Shown here: piece after piece, positions 34,801-48,251 of the stretch
How positions within the stretch are numbered: position 1 is the stretch's first letter
Layout: every line of letters begins with the position of its first letter
From: Xenopus tropicalis
Taxonomy: Eukaryota > Chordata > Amphibia > Anura > Pipidae
Assembly (NCBI RefSeq): GCF_000004195.4
Contig: NC_030683.2
Span: forward strand, 88,251,410-88,315,409
Direction of reading: 5' to 3'
Length of the DNA stretch: 64,000 bases
Notes under the pieces: generated by a model
Told to the model about the DNA's origin: nothing
Database searches by the model: none
What the model saw: the letters and a program-made list of their open reading frames with translations, nothing else
Made by a program: the position numbers and the translations under genes

Positions 34801-34952
34801 CAAAATTCGAAGCACAGCATGACAGGTAAAGTCACAGACGCAGCGATCATCTTCTGCATCTTCATCCCATGAGCCACCATAGCGCCTGCATCGATCCTGC
34901 TCACACTCGCTGTCCTCACCAGAACCAGAACCGTCAGTGCCAGAGCCGCATT
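34801..34952 (-). CDS. agrn: agrin exon: FS8, first half, with SGSG glycosaminoglycan site
   Basis: Exon of 152 nt, entering in phase 1 and leaving in phase 0 (2+150), acceptor ctctggcag and donor GTAAGG. It starts ECGSG, followed by DGSGSGED and an acidic run (WDEDAEDD), then CVCDFTC. Ser-Gly repeats surrounded by acidic residues are xylosyltransferase targets, and in agrin the FS7-FS8 region is a known heparan sulfate attachment cluster. The exon stops just before the Kazal core, which lies on the next exon. Confidence 0.95.
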
Positions 34953-35800
34953 CTGCCAGAGATAATTCAACAAGGTTCAGATGACACATTCAGAAATAAA
35001 GGTGGCAACATACAAACAAGTTTCTAAATCTAAAATAAGTGACTCAAGCCTCCCCAGTAGATGAATAAACTATTTTTCCATTGGTACTGTACTTAAGCTT
35101 CTGAGAATTATTTTTTTAATACACACAAAAAATAATCAATTTATTTTGCTGATGTGTGCCTTTAAGGACTTCATTACCAGGAACTGTCTTGTAATAGGAT
35201 ATGTCTGAAACATGGGAAGTCTCGACTTCAGCACGATCTATCATTTGTGTTGACATAATAAAACATGACTATGTTACAGGCTGACCTTACTTGCTTCAAC
35301 AGTATATTCAACTGTCACAGCAGCAATGTATGTTAAATAATATATGCAAAGTTCAATTTACTCCAACAGCAGCAGGAACACATACTCCAAAGGTACTTAA
35401 ATTTCCCAACTGCTTGGCTATTACCCCTAGGGGGCACAAACAAGTGGACAGGGCAGTTCAGCCTTAAGGTTGGATACAAGTTGGGGTTAAATGCATTTAC
35501 AGGTACTGTCTTCGGAATCCCTGGATAGCTAGTGTTTTCATTCATCTATAATATTTTTATGACCTAAGTGGGGCTCCACCACAAAGAAGGCCTGAACCCA
35601 AAATGAAGACTTCTTTAGACAATAAAGTAATTTATTAATTTGGCACCTTATCAAGTTTCTTTCAGAAGCTTTGCTAAAAGTCACCTTTATCCATTATTCT
35701 TTATTTCATTAACCCTTAAACTTTACTACAGATGCACAGGTACAGTACCTTCTGCTTCAAAGGTTCCCATACTCTTGCCTAAGAACCCATGGGGCCTCAA

Positions 35801-35960
35801 TTATAAACACTGTGCAAATTTGTACCTGGGCAGTAACCCATAGCAACCAATCAGTGATTGGCTTTTTTTCAGCCAGCTGCATGTAGAACAATGAGGGTAA
35901 CAATTTGATTGGTTGCCATAGGTTACTGTCCATGGGCAAATTTGCCCATGTTGATAAATT
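35801..35960. mobile_element. GGCAGTAACC MITE, copy D
   Basis: Left GTGCAAATTTGTACCTGGGC, AGTAACCCATAGCAACCAAT; right GATTGGTTGCCATAGGTTAC, GGGCAAATTTGCCCATG. It is the best preserved of the four copies. Confidence 0.8.
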
Positions 35961-38900
35961 ACCCCAAGTAGGTCAGAGTTTTCTATCCTTGTGCTTAGGC
36001 ACTGCAACCCCCTTGCTAGTGTGCTATTTATGATCTGTCACAGCATCACAGCTGCATCAATAAGTGGATGATTCATTCTGACACTATGGATCACAATACC
36101 TGTGTTTCTGTAAGGCTATTTAGAAAGAGTAGGTCCTTCGGTGAGCGTCAACAGTCACTGTTCTAGAGTAAGCTTTGGTAATTGTTGCTGAATTGCACCT
36201 CACTCTTATGTGGTTTATGTTAAGCCATTGTCTGGGTGCCCATACTCCTCAGCTGCATATTTCTATTACTTAATGCTCTGACTCTTAAAACAAAGTAGCA
36301 AAAGCCAGTTCCTCTCCAGACTTTTTAACTTTCTTCTGCTACGCTGTTGAAGGAGTCAGAAAAACTATATATTTGTAAATGAAAAAATGTCCAAAAAGTA
36401 AGGGGCCCTCCCCATAGACAGAGCTGTATTTATAGGGGAAGGGGAACAGATGACTCTGCAGAGATCTGTGGCAATTTTTTAAAGTGAAAAAGCTTTTAAT
36501 TAAACCTGTGAGCTCCCGCTGTTCTTTAGTATGTGATTGTAGTAGATTGTAAGCTCCACTGAGACAGGCACTGATGGGAATTCAATATAATCTCTGTAAA
36601 GCACTGGGGAAATGTGATCATGCTATAAAAAAACAAGGGGGGGAAATATGCTAGATAGCAAAAGCTCTTTAGCTCAAAAGACATAGGGTAGAGAACAACA
36701 CAAATCTACAGCACTTGGTAGGGAATTCTCTCTCCAACATATATATCTTCCATGTTTTATCATCAAACAAAACATTCTTTTTAAATGCGATCAATGAGTT
36801 AATTGTAATGAAATAAAATTTTAGGAGCGTATTTTATGCAATAGTTAAGATACCCAAGACTGGGCCTGTGTGACTATTTCAGGATCTAAAGCGTGAAATG
36901 AAAGCATTAATATATTAATCCTTCCTAGTCTATTTCTGTAAAAAGATCACCAGTTATCATGTGATAAAAGCCACAGAAGCAGAGGAAGTCTCTCTTTCAA
37001 GTCAATGTAGATTTGACACCTTCCCTCCACATCTTCTCTCCTCACTTCATTCCCACATATTTCCCCAAGCCTGATCTGAACCATGCTGTGTTAATGAACT
37101 CATGGTAATTACACTTGTGCTGAATACGAGACGGGATATTAAAGGCTCTGCTCATAAATGATCACCCAAATGCCGGAATAACCCCCCCGAGCGTTGCTAG
37201 GAGACTAGTCAAATATACCCTTATTATCTGGCACTGTGCAGCTCCCTAGAGAAACACAGTGCAGTGCAACAGGACAGAAATGCTCATCCCCTGCACTTTC
37301 AACAGACACACAGAACAACATAGATATGAAGCCTTATCGTTCATAATCTGTAGTGGCAGCTGTAAGAATAAGAACAAATGGTAAATATCCAGTACTCTTC
37401 ATCCATAGTATAGCTGGTAGTTGGCTCATTGATCAGATCTGATCATGATTTAAATCACTAAAAAGAAACCACAAAGGGGTTCCCAAACCAATTTCCAACT
37501 ACAGTCTGAATAAACAGAAACTATAAAGTCCCTTCTGTTCTGCCTTTTAAATGGGAGCACTATTCAGAATGTTCAAGTTTAGATCAAAAAGGGCAAAATC
37601 CTTAAGTGATTCTAGACTGATTGGTCTTAATTTATATCCCTAAAACTCTAAACTAAACTCTTGAGGCAGCTATGGTGTGTTTATCTCTTTAGACAACCAA
37701 ATATCTATATAACTGTACTAACACATAATCTTCTTCGCTCAAATATTACAAGCTCAACTGTGGCTTTATTATTAGAGAAGGCTAAATTAGCAGTAACACC
37801 TGTATCAAGTTGCTACAATACATCTATTCCTCCCAATTTAATTTCTTAAACCATATATTTAAAAAAGAAAATTTAAATCAGTTCGGTTTTGACTCACTCC
37901 CTTTCACTATCCATATTCATTGTTTCTATACTGGCACTTAGGAGCTGCAAAACAAAGTAACATTGACAGGCAGTCAGTGACACCCCACAAGGAGTGAATA
38001 AAATGATCCTCCTGTTTTTGCAGGGCATTACCAGTTCCCCCACTTCTGACACATCCAGATTCCCTTTCCATGGGCCATTACTCTCAGAAGAATAAATCCA
38101 GCCCACAGAGACTCGAGAAAGATTTTCATGCAGTTAAATACTCTACCATCTGCTGAGATAATAGCACCTGGGATATTTCCTGCGCTGTTATTCATATTAT
38201 GATACATTTTAAATATATCATTTTGCTTGACAAGGGGAAAGGCATTTTTGCTGCACACTCCTTAGCAGTCAGGATAACAGAAAGTAAGAAGTGCAAGAAA
38301 AATATGTCCTCTATGGCCTGAAATTTGGTGAAGAATTAAAACATTCTATTTTGCACTTTGACTAAGGTAAATTGTACATATCAATCTGCAAATATTTTGT
38401 CACCTATATAAGGAACTAAGAATTACTATCTGTGCTTTTCCAGCACTCCCACTGCTTGTGCAGAACCAAGCCGCAGGCAAGAGATTCAACTGGAGAATGT
38501 TTTAATGGCCATAAATCTGCATAACTGAGAAATGGTTTCAGGGTACTGTGAGGCCCTTATAATTTATTCATAATAAAAAACTGAAAATGTACACCTGTGA
38601 GTAACGCTGGGTATTATTTCTTGTAATTTAAACCTATATGTGCCATAGGCGCCTCCACTTAGTGCTGATTGTCACAATAATCAAATGCTACATAATAGGG
38701 AGCCTAGAGGGACATAGTTACGCAAGCTGGGGTTCAAAATGACTATGCTTGTATCCTTACCATGTCTTTCCAATACTGCTTTCAACAAAAGATTTGTATA
38801 ATGAACAACTAATAACATTTAACACTTTTCAGACACTCCAGGCAGTCCCTGCATTAATTCTTTTGTATCCTGCAGATTTTTTCAAACATATATCCTTATA

Positions 38901-41632
38901 TCCTTATATCCTTGTTGTTTGGTATCTGTTGGTGGATACTTCTGGCAATGAGGGGTCTTGGGGGTGGCAATGAGAGAGAAAGCCTCTTTATTTACAAGTC
39001 AATGTCCTTGCAACTGATCCATACACAGGTGCTGGGTAACAGGTGCAGAGTCTGCACCAGCTGTCTAAGCCTTCTCCAGTCTGCGGACACCTTACTCTGC
39101 CAAACAAGTGCATTATAAATGGCCTCTTGCACAGGAGAGAGAAGAGCACAACTAGACTTTTAAAGACAGTGCCAACACAATTACGGAGAGCCATGTCCTC
39201 AGTGAATAGAAAAAGGCTTGTATCTGAGCCAGAGCTGAGCATGACGGAGCAATTTTGCTGGGCTAATGTGCAATTTCCAAACAGAAAAGAGGGAGTGACA
39301 AGGTATATTCTTGGTTTTCTGTAGACAATACTATGATTAACAGCTTCCAGTAGCAGGTGCATTGCTCCTAGTAGGCATATTGTGTTTATAAAGAATTTAT
39401 AAAGAATGTTTTGGTGGCTTAAAGACCTGTGAAAGCATTTTAAAGCTGGAGTTCTTTTATTTAAGCAATATATATCATCCTTTATCTCTGCACACCTTTG
39501 TAAAATACATTATGGAAGCACTATAATAAGGTAATTAAATGTAATACGCTGATGGCTGACTCATACACTGTTATTAATATTAAGCTTTGTCTTCTTTAAA
39601 ATTGTGGTATTGTGCTACATACCAAGAATGACAGGGGCTGAGGGAATCAGAACAAGCAAAATGGAATAGTAAGAATATCTTTAAGTGGGATTATAACCAC
39701 ATTTATAGAGTCTGTTAATCAACCATTAATTGTCCTTTGAATACACAAGAAAGTATATACACATCTTGCATAAATGAATGGTAGCCTGTGAAGAATTAAA
39801 TGGAAAGGGAAATGTATGTATGGTCACAACCGCTAGTGACTTATAAAGCAAGAAGTATGATGATGATCTTACATGTCGAATAACCCGATGTCATGAAGGT
39901 GATAATGATCCTGTCCTGAATGTTTTTTCCGCCTAATTCTTATTTACTCTAAATGGTAACATACTATAATATCGAAAGAATGCCCCTTTAAAAGTCTGGA
40001 GACAGGACTGAATTTAGGTCATGGATTTATGGCTAAATACTTACACTGGGAACTATTACAAATTAAATGAATACAAATTAAAAAAACACAAATATATGCG
40101 GAGTTAAGAAGCTACTACTGCAATTTACACCTTAGGTCAGAGCCAACATAGCTTCTTTGTAAAAAGCTGGAACAGAAATGTTCTGAAAGCTTGTTGTGAT
40201 TATCATCCTAGTTTGTTATGCTTCATATCAAAAGTTTAGGATACCGTATAACAGCAGTTTAGCTCTGTACTTAATACCCACACTAAAAGATTCTAGAATC
40301 CTCTTTAATACTGCACTTTCCATCTATACTTACAAAATAAGGTGCCTAGAATTTAATGTCTCATAAAAGCATAGTTCTAGGGCAATGCTACTCTGTTTTA
40401 TCAGTGTCCTGCATTTAAAAGTGTGACTGTACACTTTATCATCAGTAATGCCCAACTTTGTAAAGCAAAAATAAATGAGTAAACTTAACCTAAATACCTA
40501 GCTGGTACAGCTGTCTGCCTCAAATCACCTCCAGCAAGAGCAAAGAAACTCCCACTGAGGAACAGGATTCTCCTGTTGTGGCTTAGTGTGAAGTGCACAG
40601 CACAACATTAGCATTTCAGGCATCTGACTAATTTAGATTCCCTTAATCCTTTTAACAACAGACACTAACAAATTTTGGTTCTAACAACTGTGAAAGTTAA
40701 AAAGACTCCAGGGAAGTAAAAAGAAAATCATCATAAAAAAGAACACAAGAGCACTTGCCTTACAGGCGCAGTGCTAATAGTGTGCATGCCTCTAATCTTC
40801 GGGTACACGTCTGGAAGGCTTTATTGTGCTTGGCACAAAGAGCACCAAGTTTGTTCTGTAGCATGCCAGTTACTAGCTGCAAAGTTAATCTATAAAGGAA
40901 AAAGCTCATACAAATAACTGGCTCTCAGTCTATTTTGAAATATGTACTTTCGTATGCACATATACAGGATATAACCCAGTATCATGCAAATATATCTTTG
41001 CATTTTTATATTGCTGAATGGTAAGTGAAATTAAATCACCCCCTTTCCTATTTAGGAGGTGTAACTATAAAGGAAGTAGTTCCTGTGACTTCTAGGGGTT
41101 ATCGGTCATCAGTAATAGTCTGTTGCAGCTAGAGCACCTCAGGCTGTGTGGCCAATAGCTTCAATTTCAAGAAAAACTAAAGCAGTACAGCTCAGGTGCA
41201 TTGTGTGACTTATTTGGGTGCAGTGTAGTTATACATAAGAATTCTAGAAGTTGTGGGATAGATGTACAATCACATTATTCTATGCAATGTACTACAATCT
41301 ACTGGAGATGTGCAGGATAAACTATGATGTAATGTTCTGTAGGGGTACTGGTGGCAAGCACACACAAAAATCTACATCCATGCATATAAAAGAAAAAGAT
41401 ATTAAGTTTAAGAAAAAACATACCCCCTTTTCAAAATCAATCCATTCAGTTTATGTAGAAAAGGTGCATAAACACTATCTGAACTGCCAAAAATAAAGGT
41501 ATTTTCTTTTTCACACAGACAAACCTGATTCCACAGGTTGAAAGGAACCTATATGATGACAGTCTGTCTGTGCTGCGTGGATAAGCTCCCCACCCCTCCA
41601 TAGCCTGAATTATCCAACCCCAACCCCCCCAT

Positions 41633-41708
41633 TAGATGCTGGGACTTGAAGTCCCTCTGCTTTCTAGATGCACTGAAAAGCAGAGGGACCTCAAGTCCCA
41701 GAATCTAT
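41633..41708. repeat. Inverted repeat (32-bp stem)
   Basis: TAGATGCTGGGACTTGAAGT CCCTCTGCTTT is followed after 13 nt by its inverse with two mismatches. It resembles the CTGGGACTTGAAGTCCC core of dispersed amphibian repeats more than a microRNA precursor. Confidence 0.75.
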
Positions 41709-42844
41709 TACTTCACAATGGCAGAAGGTGAGGGGGGGGTTGCATTACACTGTGAGCCTAAAGGGATGTTGGGAATATTGTTTCCTTACAATCGATGACA
41801 ACAGGTATGTCTGTGTAAGAAAAACAAAATACATTTATATTTATTTCTGGAAGTTCAGAAAGTGTTTATTCACCTTTTCTAAAAGCTTTAAATTGACAGC
41901 ACTCAACACATTAGAAAACCTCTGCTCCTAGCATCTCTTCATAAGAAAATTTGTTGAAGGAATACTCAGTGTATTCTGATTTAATTCTGCTACGGTTGCC
42001 CATCTGTTATAGAGCATTCATGAAAACGACTTGTATATCAGTAATGACTAACTGGTCCCCTAGCTCTACTATGATGCTCTAAGAAGACAATTATGACAGA
42101 ACCTGGAAATCTCTCAGTATAACTTGTATATGCTGCTTTGGCGATCAGTTTTGATTCCAGAAAGACATTTCCCCACTTATGTGGCAAATTGGAGACAGCT
42201 ATAGATTTATTTTTGTATCGTTCCTCTGGATCAGATATATGTTAGCAAAAGACTATTTGAGCCCAATATACAGAATTCTGTTAGTTTTGATTCTCTTCTT
42301 CTTAGTTGCCTGTAAAGTAAAATCCCAGTTTGGTGACAATGAATATACTGCTGCACTTCTCTCTAATCTAGATAACATAATTCTCTTCTAACCAAATACC
42401 GAGCAATGCCATCAATCAAGAAATTCCCAGTGTTTTTAAAGCAACTGCACAGGATAACAATGACAGGAGCATAGAATTAAATGAGATTGTACATCCATGA
42501 TACTGCAATATTCAGTTATGGGAAAGACATTTGTCTTGTGAGGCTATTTGATCTTCAGCTAGGGATCAATAACTACCATATTTTATGGGAAGGCAAGGGT
42601 TAGAGTATGAGTGGCACACCATATAGTTATTAAATAGCGGCTTTTTAACGATGAACTAGTCAACAAAAAATGTCTGCGTGTTGCTGTCCCTAGAAATCTA
42701 ACATATTTATAATTACTGTAAGTGCCTGAAAACAGTGTAGTAGGCATTTAATGAAGCTGCTAACATTTGACAAAGGCTATCAGCCACTGACAAACTGCAG
42801 AATGCAATAGGAAATCATTCTGTTTGCTTTTAGTTTTCTTTGTG

Positions 42845-43260
42845 GTTAAAGGTTAAATCAAGAAGAAGGCTAGAAATGCTACATATCATGATTTGGGGTT
42901 ATGTACCAGCCAAAGGCAACCACAGCCCTTTAGCAGGGAAGATCTATGCCTCCAAATGTAACCCCAGTAGCCCCCCATATTATTATGTGCTGATTTACTG
43001 CACATGCTCTGTGCTGCTGTCACTTACTGAGGTTAGGGAGCAACTCACACTACACTGTATATACTGTATAAAACATAAATGTCACAAAATAAGGCTGATT
43101 AGTAATTAATACATATAATTAATACATGGCAGCTCAGAAACCATTGCAATTTGTATCAGAATTTAATAATCAGTCCTGTAGCATCAGTTTATATTACAGG
43201 CCAGCCTCATTTATCCCATTAACTACCCAAGCTTTAGAATTTTATGTTCAGTACTTTTTA
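42845..43260 (+). repeat. TTAAAGG dispersed repeat with TGCACATGCTCTGTGCTGCT
   Basis: Begins TTAAAGGTTAAATCAAGAAG. Its core GCTGATTTACTGCACATGCT, CTGTGCTGCTGTCACTTACT matches the start of a second copy at 63828 to the window end. Confidence 0.65.
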
Positions 43261-43523
43261 GTACTCCAGCACCCTATCACTTTTTTTCAGTGATAGTGAT
43301 CAGCAGAATGCAGCACCAAAACTCTGGACGCCTTGCTTCTCATTATTCATCACACTCCAGGACCCAACGCTAGAGTGTAGTCTACCTTTTTGCAATTTGA
43401 TTAGCAGATTGATGAATTTTGTTCTTTTCCATTTCTCTTCCATTTTTTAATAAGTTAAATTAGTACATTGGGTTTGCTATAGAAATATTTTTCTAATAAT
43501 AAATAAGTAGACTGTCAGTTTAC

Positions 43524-43724
43524 CGTCTTCACAAGATCCTGCCCGAGATACTTCAATCAGCTTCATCTGCTTACAGGATGCAGCTTTCAGTTCACATTGG
43601 TTATCATAAGTGACGCCATTGCTGCCGCACACTGGTAGGTAGGGTTGCCGCTCGCATGTTAGGCACACACACTGGTTGTTCACACATTTGGCACCAAAAG
43701 TACAAAGAGTATTGCCACAGGTTT
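43524..43724 (-). CDS. agrn: agrin exon: follistatin-like module FS7
   Basis: Exon of 201 nt, phase 1-1, acceptor tcctgcctag and donor GTAAAC. Ten Cys with a shortened EGF-like half (TCGNTLCTFGAKCVNNQC), then Kazal PVCGSNGVTYDNQC and SRAGSCED. The last codon is split with the first FS8 exon 8.6 kb away, the longest intron of the window. Confidence 0.95.
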
Positions 43725-46597
43725 CTAGGCAGGATAGGATAAAAACAAGTCAGGAAAAAAGCAAATAGCAGATTTAAAATGAGGCTACAATGACAATGAA
43801 ATTAAAATGCCACCTTTCCCTTCTGGAAGCAGAAGTGGCTCAGCTACAGAACAGCGCTCCTCATCTATCAAGTCACACAAAAAAGATGTACATGTGGGCA
43901 TGAATTGTTTTATCACAACATATGGATAGGCATTTGCAGAGGATTATCTTGTATATGCATATGCAATTCATGCCTTTGGCAAAGCACATCAGAACAGTGT
44001 ACTAGAGTTAGCTATCAACACTTAGAATTTAAACTATACATTATATACCTCTAGAAACTAATCCCAATATTATAATTTTATATTCTTTAAACAAATAACA
44101 AGACTGGAGCAGATTTTTACTCATTTCTATAACTGTTCAGTAAACATAATGGTATAAGGTAATCTGGCCAATGAATTATCATCATATATCTGAATGATAT
44201 CTTGGCAGTTTTAGAGACATGCAGGAAAGTAAAGCTGGCCATACACGCACCGATAATACCGTACGAAACCTCGTTTCGAACGATATCCGGTGCATGTATG
44301 GCAAGTCGGCGAGTCAACCGATATCGCAGGAGTCTGCTGATATCGGTCGACTCGCCCATTGGCCAGGTTAAAAGATTTTGATTGGGCACCATAGAAGGCG
44401 CCTAAGCAAAATCTGCCTTCAGGGCTGAATCGGCAGAAGGAGGTAGAAATCCTATTGTTTCTACCTCCTTATCTGCCGTTTCAGCCCTGAACGGTTAGTG
44501 GCAGATTGAACGATCTTTCGTGCGACCATCCACCGCAAATCGGCACGTGTGTGGCCACCTTTAGTTGATGATCGTTAAAGTTATGTTTGAATAACAGCAG
44601 TCTAGTAATGACTTTGAAAGGCAGGATCCTTTATCTAAAGTTCCAATGTGCTTTGCAAAGCTGATGGCAATCCAGGCCAATGAAACAAGGTCACAGCTCC
44701 AAAAACGTTTATAAAGAGCTCCCCTCTTACTTTCATCACAGTTACTTTCACATAATCTGGAAAATGCTCATCTTCATTCTTACCATGGTTTTAATAATGT
44801 GAGCAAAATAGAGTACATATTATTTACATATCAATGTTTAAATCATTCAGCTGCATAAGAGGAAACACACAGAAGTAGCAAAAATCACCATAATCTCAGT
44901 TTTGAAAATACTACCAATGAAAATGCTTTCCCTGCTAAAAATAGCATTAATCGTATATTGCACATCAAAGAACTGCTTGACTGTTGTCACATCTAAATTA
45001 CCCCGCTTTCTTGATTCGCCACTTGTAGTGCGCATAGCAATGAAATCCAAAGGGTTCTAAGCTGTTATAAAGACTTGTCATTTTGCTTCTTGTAATGCAT
45101 AAAAAACATTCTGGGTGTTCTGTCACTCGCTGTATAACAGAAATATTGCTTCTTGTTAGGAGGTTGCAAGCAATTGTTGGGTCTCTTGCTATCCAAACAC
45201 ACTCAGTATAAAACTGACCCTATGCAGGTCATCCAGCGCTGCTAAAACACAAATTCACTAGGGGTTGCAATGAAAACCTTTTAGAATTCTCTTCAAGTAT
45301 GTTCTTTGAAAAAAACCACAGACAATGATTCTTTATCTTTGCCTGCAGAGAGAACCATTTGCCTTGCCTAGAATGGCCTAAACTTGGCAGTGATTTTATA
45401 CACATGTAGTTTTGCCAGTGAACCTTAAAGTAGTGTGTGAAAACTACCTTCTATCAGTTTTATTCACATAGAAATGTGCACAGTGTAACTCATAGATAAC
45501 AGCTAGATCCTTATAGAGAATTCATGTCATTTATATGTAGGGCAATCAATGTTAATTTTCTAACTGTTCAGCTATAAATTCTTGGGTTTTGTTATGGAAA
45601 CAGCTAGCCAGCATATCAGTCATATTCCAGTATTGAACTCCAGCAGATTAGATCATGTGTTGCCAGTGCTAAAGCTATCAATAGTTTTTTGACCACTGGA
45701 ACAAATGCAGAATCAGATTCCATGGCAAGACAAAAACTGGTAAATTGCCTAGACTATTCAAATACTGTAGCCCACAGGGGTTCTGGCATTCTGAAAAAAG
45801 TCGCAAGCATCATAAATGTGAGAAACACTTTGCTAAGGGAAGGGGAATTTATGTGACTGTGTAGGATTAAATTAATATAAATGCCGAAGAACCACAAGGG
45901 AACAAGAGCAATTAACTGTCCATCTGCAGCAAAAGGCTACATTTCTGTACTTAGTCCGAGAGAAAGCCACAGGCATATGCAGGGTTTTGATCAGAAGAGA
46001 GGTTAAATGTTATAAAATCTGCAGAAAAAAACAATGTGAACCTCTGATTTGTGTATTGCAAACCTCTGCTCAAAGAGCTTTAACAAGCTAATAATAAACA
46101 GCTAGCAGATATCCCACCCTTTTGTGAATGGGTTGAAGCCTACACACCTTGTGCTAAAGTGTGTCTTCCACCATTGTCTCTTATTTTTCATGATATTTCC
46201 CAATATTCTTGATTGCTAGATCACAAAATATCATAACATTTTTGAACTGAAACTGGATTATTTATACTCTTCTGCAGATTTAGTTTCCAAAACTAAAACT
46301 GAAGATAAGGTCTCATGGTAAGTTTTATAAAATGGTATAGTACATTTGCAGCATTTGTGCAGTATTTGTTTCATAGTATATGGTAATATGGATCTCTAGT
46401 GCCAGAGACGGCTCTGAAAAGTCAGGCCTTCTGACCACCCCAGTATAGTTATACTGGTGCCAAATAATACATTGAGCGAGAATTTTCCTTAGTACCTCTT
46501 GTATTGGTAATTGGCTGTGTTTGTATGTAAATATGCTCAGTGTATACATAATTTTGCAAATACATTATTATAATCTAAAGAACAATTTAGAACTTAC
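43725..46597 (-). other. agrin intron between FS6 and FS7
   Basis: Holds the repeat at 44230-44563; the other 2.5 kb show nothing recognised. Confidence 0.7.
44230..44563 (-). mobile_element. TAAAG(C/G)TGGCCA repeat, copy 2 (inverted)
   Basis: Begins TAAAGCTGGCCATACACGCA and ends GTGTGTGGCCACCTTTA, the longest inverted-end match of the family. It contains GAGGTAGAAATCCTATTGTT and its inverse. Confidence 0.85.
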
Positions 46598-46792
46598 TGC
46601 AGTCTCCTTGGGCTGCAACTTGTAGATTAATCTGCTGAGTGCATGCTCGTACATGGAGCTCACACTCGCTTTCGTATGTATTTCCATCAGTGCCACAAAC
46701 AGGCTGAGCGGAAGGCACACATTCTGTTGGACATACACAGCGGCCAGTCTCTGCTTCACAGATGGCTCCAAACTGGCATTTCCCACAGCGGT
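46598..46792 (-). CDS. agrn: agrin exon: follistatin-like module FS6
   Basis: Exon of 195 nt, phase 1-1, acceptor ttcttacag and donor GTAAGT. Ten Cys: [19 protein letters not shown], then CVCPTEC and Kazal [14 protein letters not shown]. It is very close to human FS6 ([19 protein letters not shown]). The open stretch that overlaps it in another frame is not the coding frame. Confidence 0.95.
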
Positions 46793-48251
46793 CTGTAAGA
46801 AAAGTTAATATGGTTTAATGAAAGAAGATAAGGAGAGCTTGACAATTCCTCACTATACCTTCATGATGCAATTTCCACCTGCCTTTGCTTTTAGCCAGCG
46901 ATAGTGCACCTGCACCCAGTTTTAATTAACTGACCTGCCACCCTAATATAATACATCACACGCCATTAAATCTAAGTCTTGCCCTTGGCATATAAGACAA
47001 GGTCAGAGGGTAAGAAGGGGCATTTGGGAGAAAGCAGAATCCACAGTTTTAAAAGTAGCTGGTTTATTTAAGCAATTCCCCCAAGAAATGGAGAAAGATA
47101 ATTAATAAGGCAGCCCACTCTTGCGTTCTGCAGCTCAGAGCATTTGAAGTCAGAAGGCATCTAGCACAGAATACATTTGGGTTTAGAAGCAATGACTTTA
47201 TACGGAATTTAGCCATACACATGCACGTACAGGATTATACTATTGCTTGCTTTATAAAAACATTCATTCATTCTCCCAGCAGCATGAACAAATACACTTG
47301 AGGTAAATACATAAAAAGGAAAATCAAGTAAAGCCAACATCATTTAGCCCTGGTGGTATCAAGCAGTGACCAGCAATGCATATGCAATAAAGCCTTATAG
47401 TTAAAGGGAAAATATTCACTATTTTCAAATGATGGTATAATCTTTTGTTTATTTTTTCCTTAAATAGCCATAGCTTCTAGAAACTATTCAAATTTGCATT
47501 TTACACTTGATGCCTAGTGGCAAGCCATGGCTGATACATTCTATATACACCACCAGAGGCCAGCATCCCTAATAGCCATAAGCAGATAGCAATATTCTAT
47601 AGCAACTCAAGAAGATATTTTTAGTGGAAATGCTGCACCTGTCCAACATGTCAAAAGGTGAAAAGGCGATGCTCTGTAAAGAATCCTATACAAGGGAATT
47701 GAGTTTGAAAGTATCTCATGCAGAATTGCAGGTATAGGAGGGATTGTGTTTTCGAACATCCATACATATGCCCCTTAGCGTTTATAAATAATGTACATAT
47801 TTCTATTAATATAGTTCTCTGTGAATCATGACTCACCTCAGACAAGCAATATTCATACATGGAAATGAGAATATGTATAGAAAGTGAGCTTTTCATTCAT
47901 ATATGGTATTCTGCATAATATATTGACACTGTATAATAAAAATAATAATCGCACTAACTAATTCAGGGAAAATAAATGGCACACAACTTGAATACATTAC
48001 TTGTAGCAGAAAAGCAGGAATTTAATAGTCTTAGATGTTTCTGTACTACATATCTCAGTATGCAGACAGCTGCTGGCAGTGTAAGATGGCATCAGTGGTG
48101 ATGTACCCACCAACATTTAAAAGTGACAAAAATAAATGCTTGTGCTTTTGTGCAGGTTCCCATGCTGCTGGCTAATTGAACTGGTGAGGCAACCGGGAGA
48201 AAAAAAATATGTCAGCCCCCAACCACCAAGACAAGCTCTAATTGCTTAGAC

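Larger units (their letters stand above)
34953..43523 (-). other. agrin intron between FS7 and FS8 (8.6 kb)
   Basis: The longest intron. It has a MITE at 35801-35960, a hairpin at 41633-41708 and a dispersed repeat at 42845-43260. Around 36510-36610, TTGTAAGCTCC and CTGTAAAGCACTGGGGAAA look like a SINE/LINE tail. From about 36.7 to 41.6 kb no repeat family is recognised and no follistatin-like exon is hidden. Confidence 0.65.

Noticed and set aside
41633..41708. Hairpin considered as a microRNA precursor
   Set aside because: The stem is almost perfect and matches the GGGACTTGAAGTCCC core of a dispersed repeat; no independent microRNA evidence.
46568..46786. Open frame starting [10 protein letters not shown] at FS6
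   Set aside because: Wrong frame of the FS6 exon; the frame with ten Cys and matching phases is the coding one.
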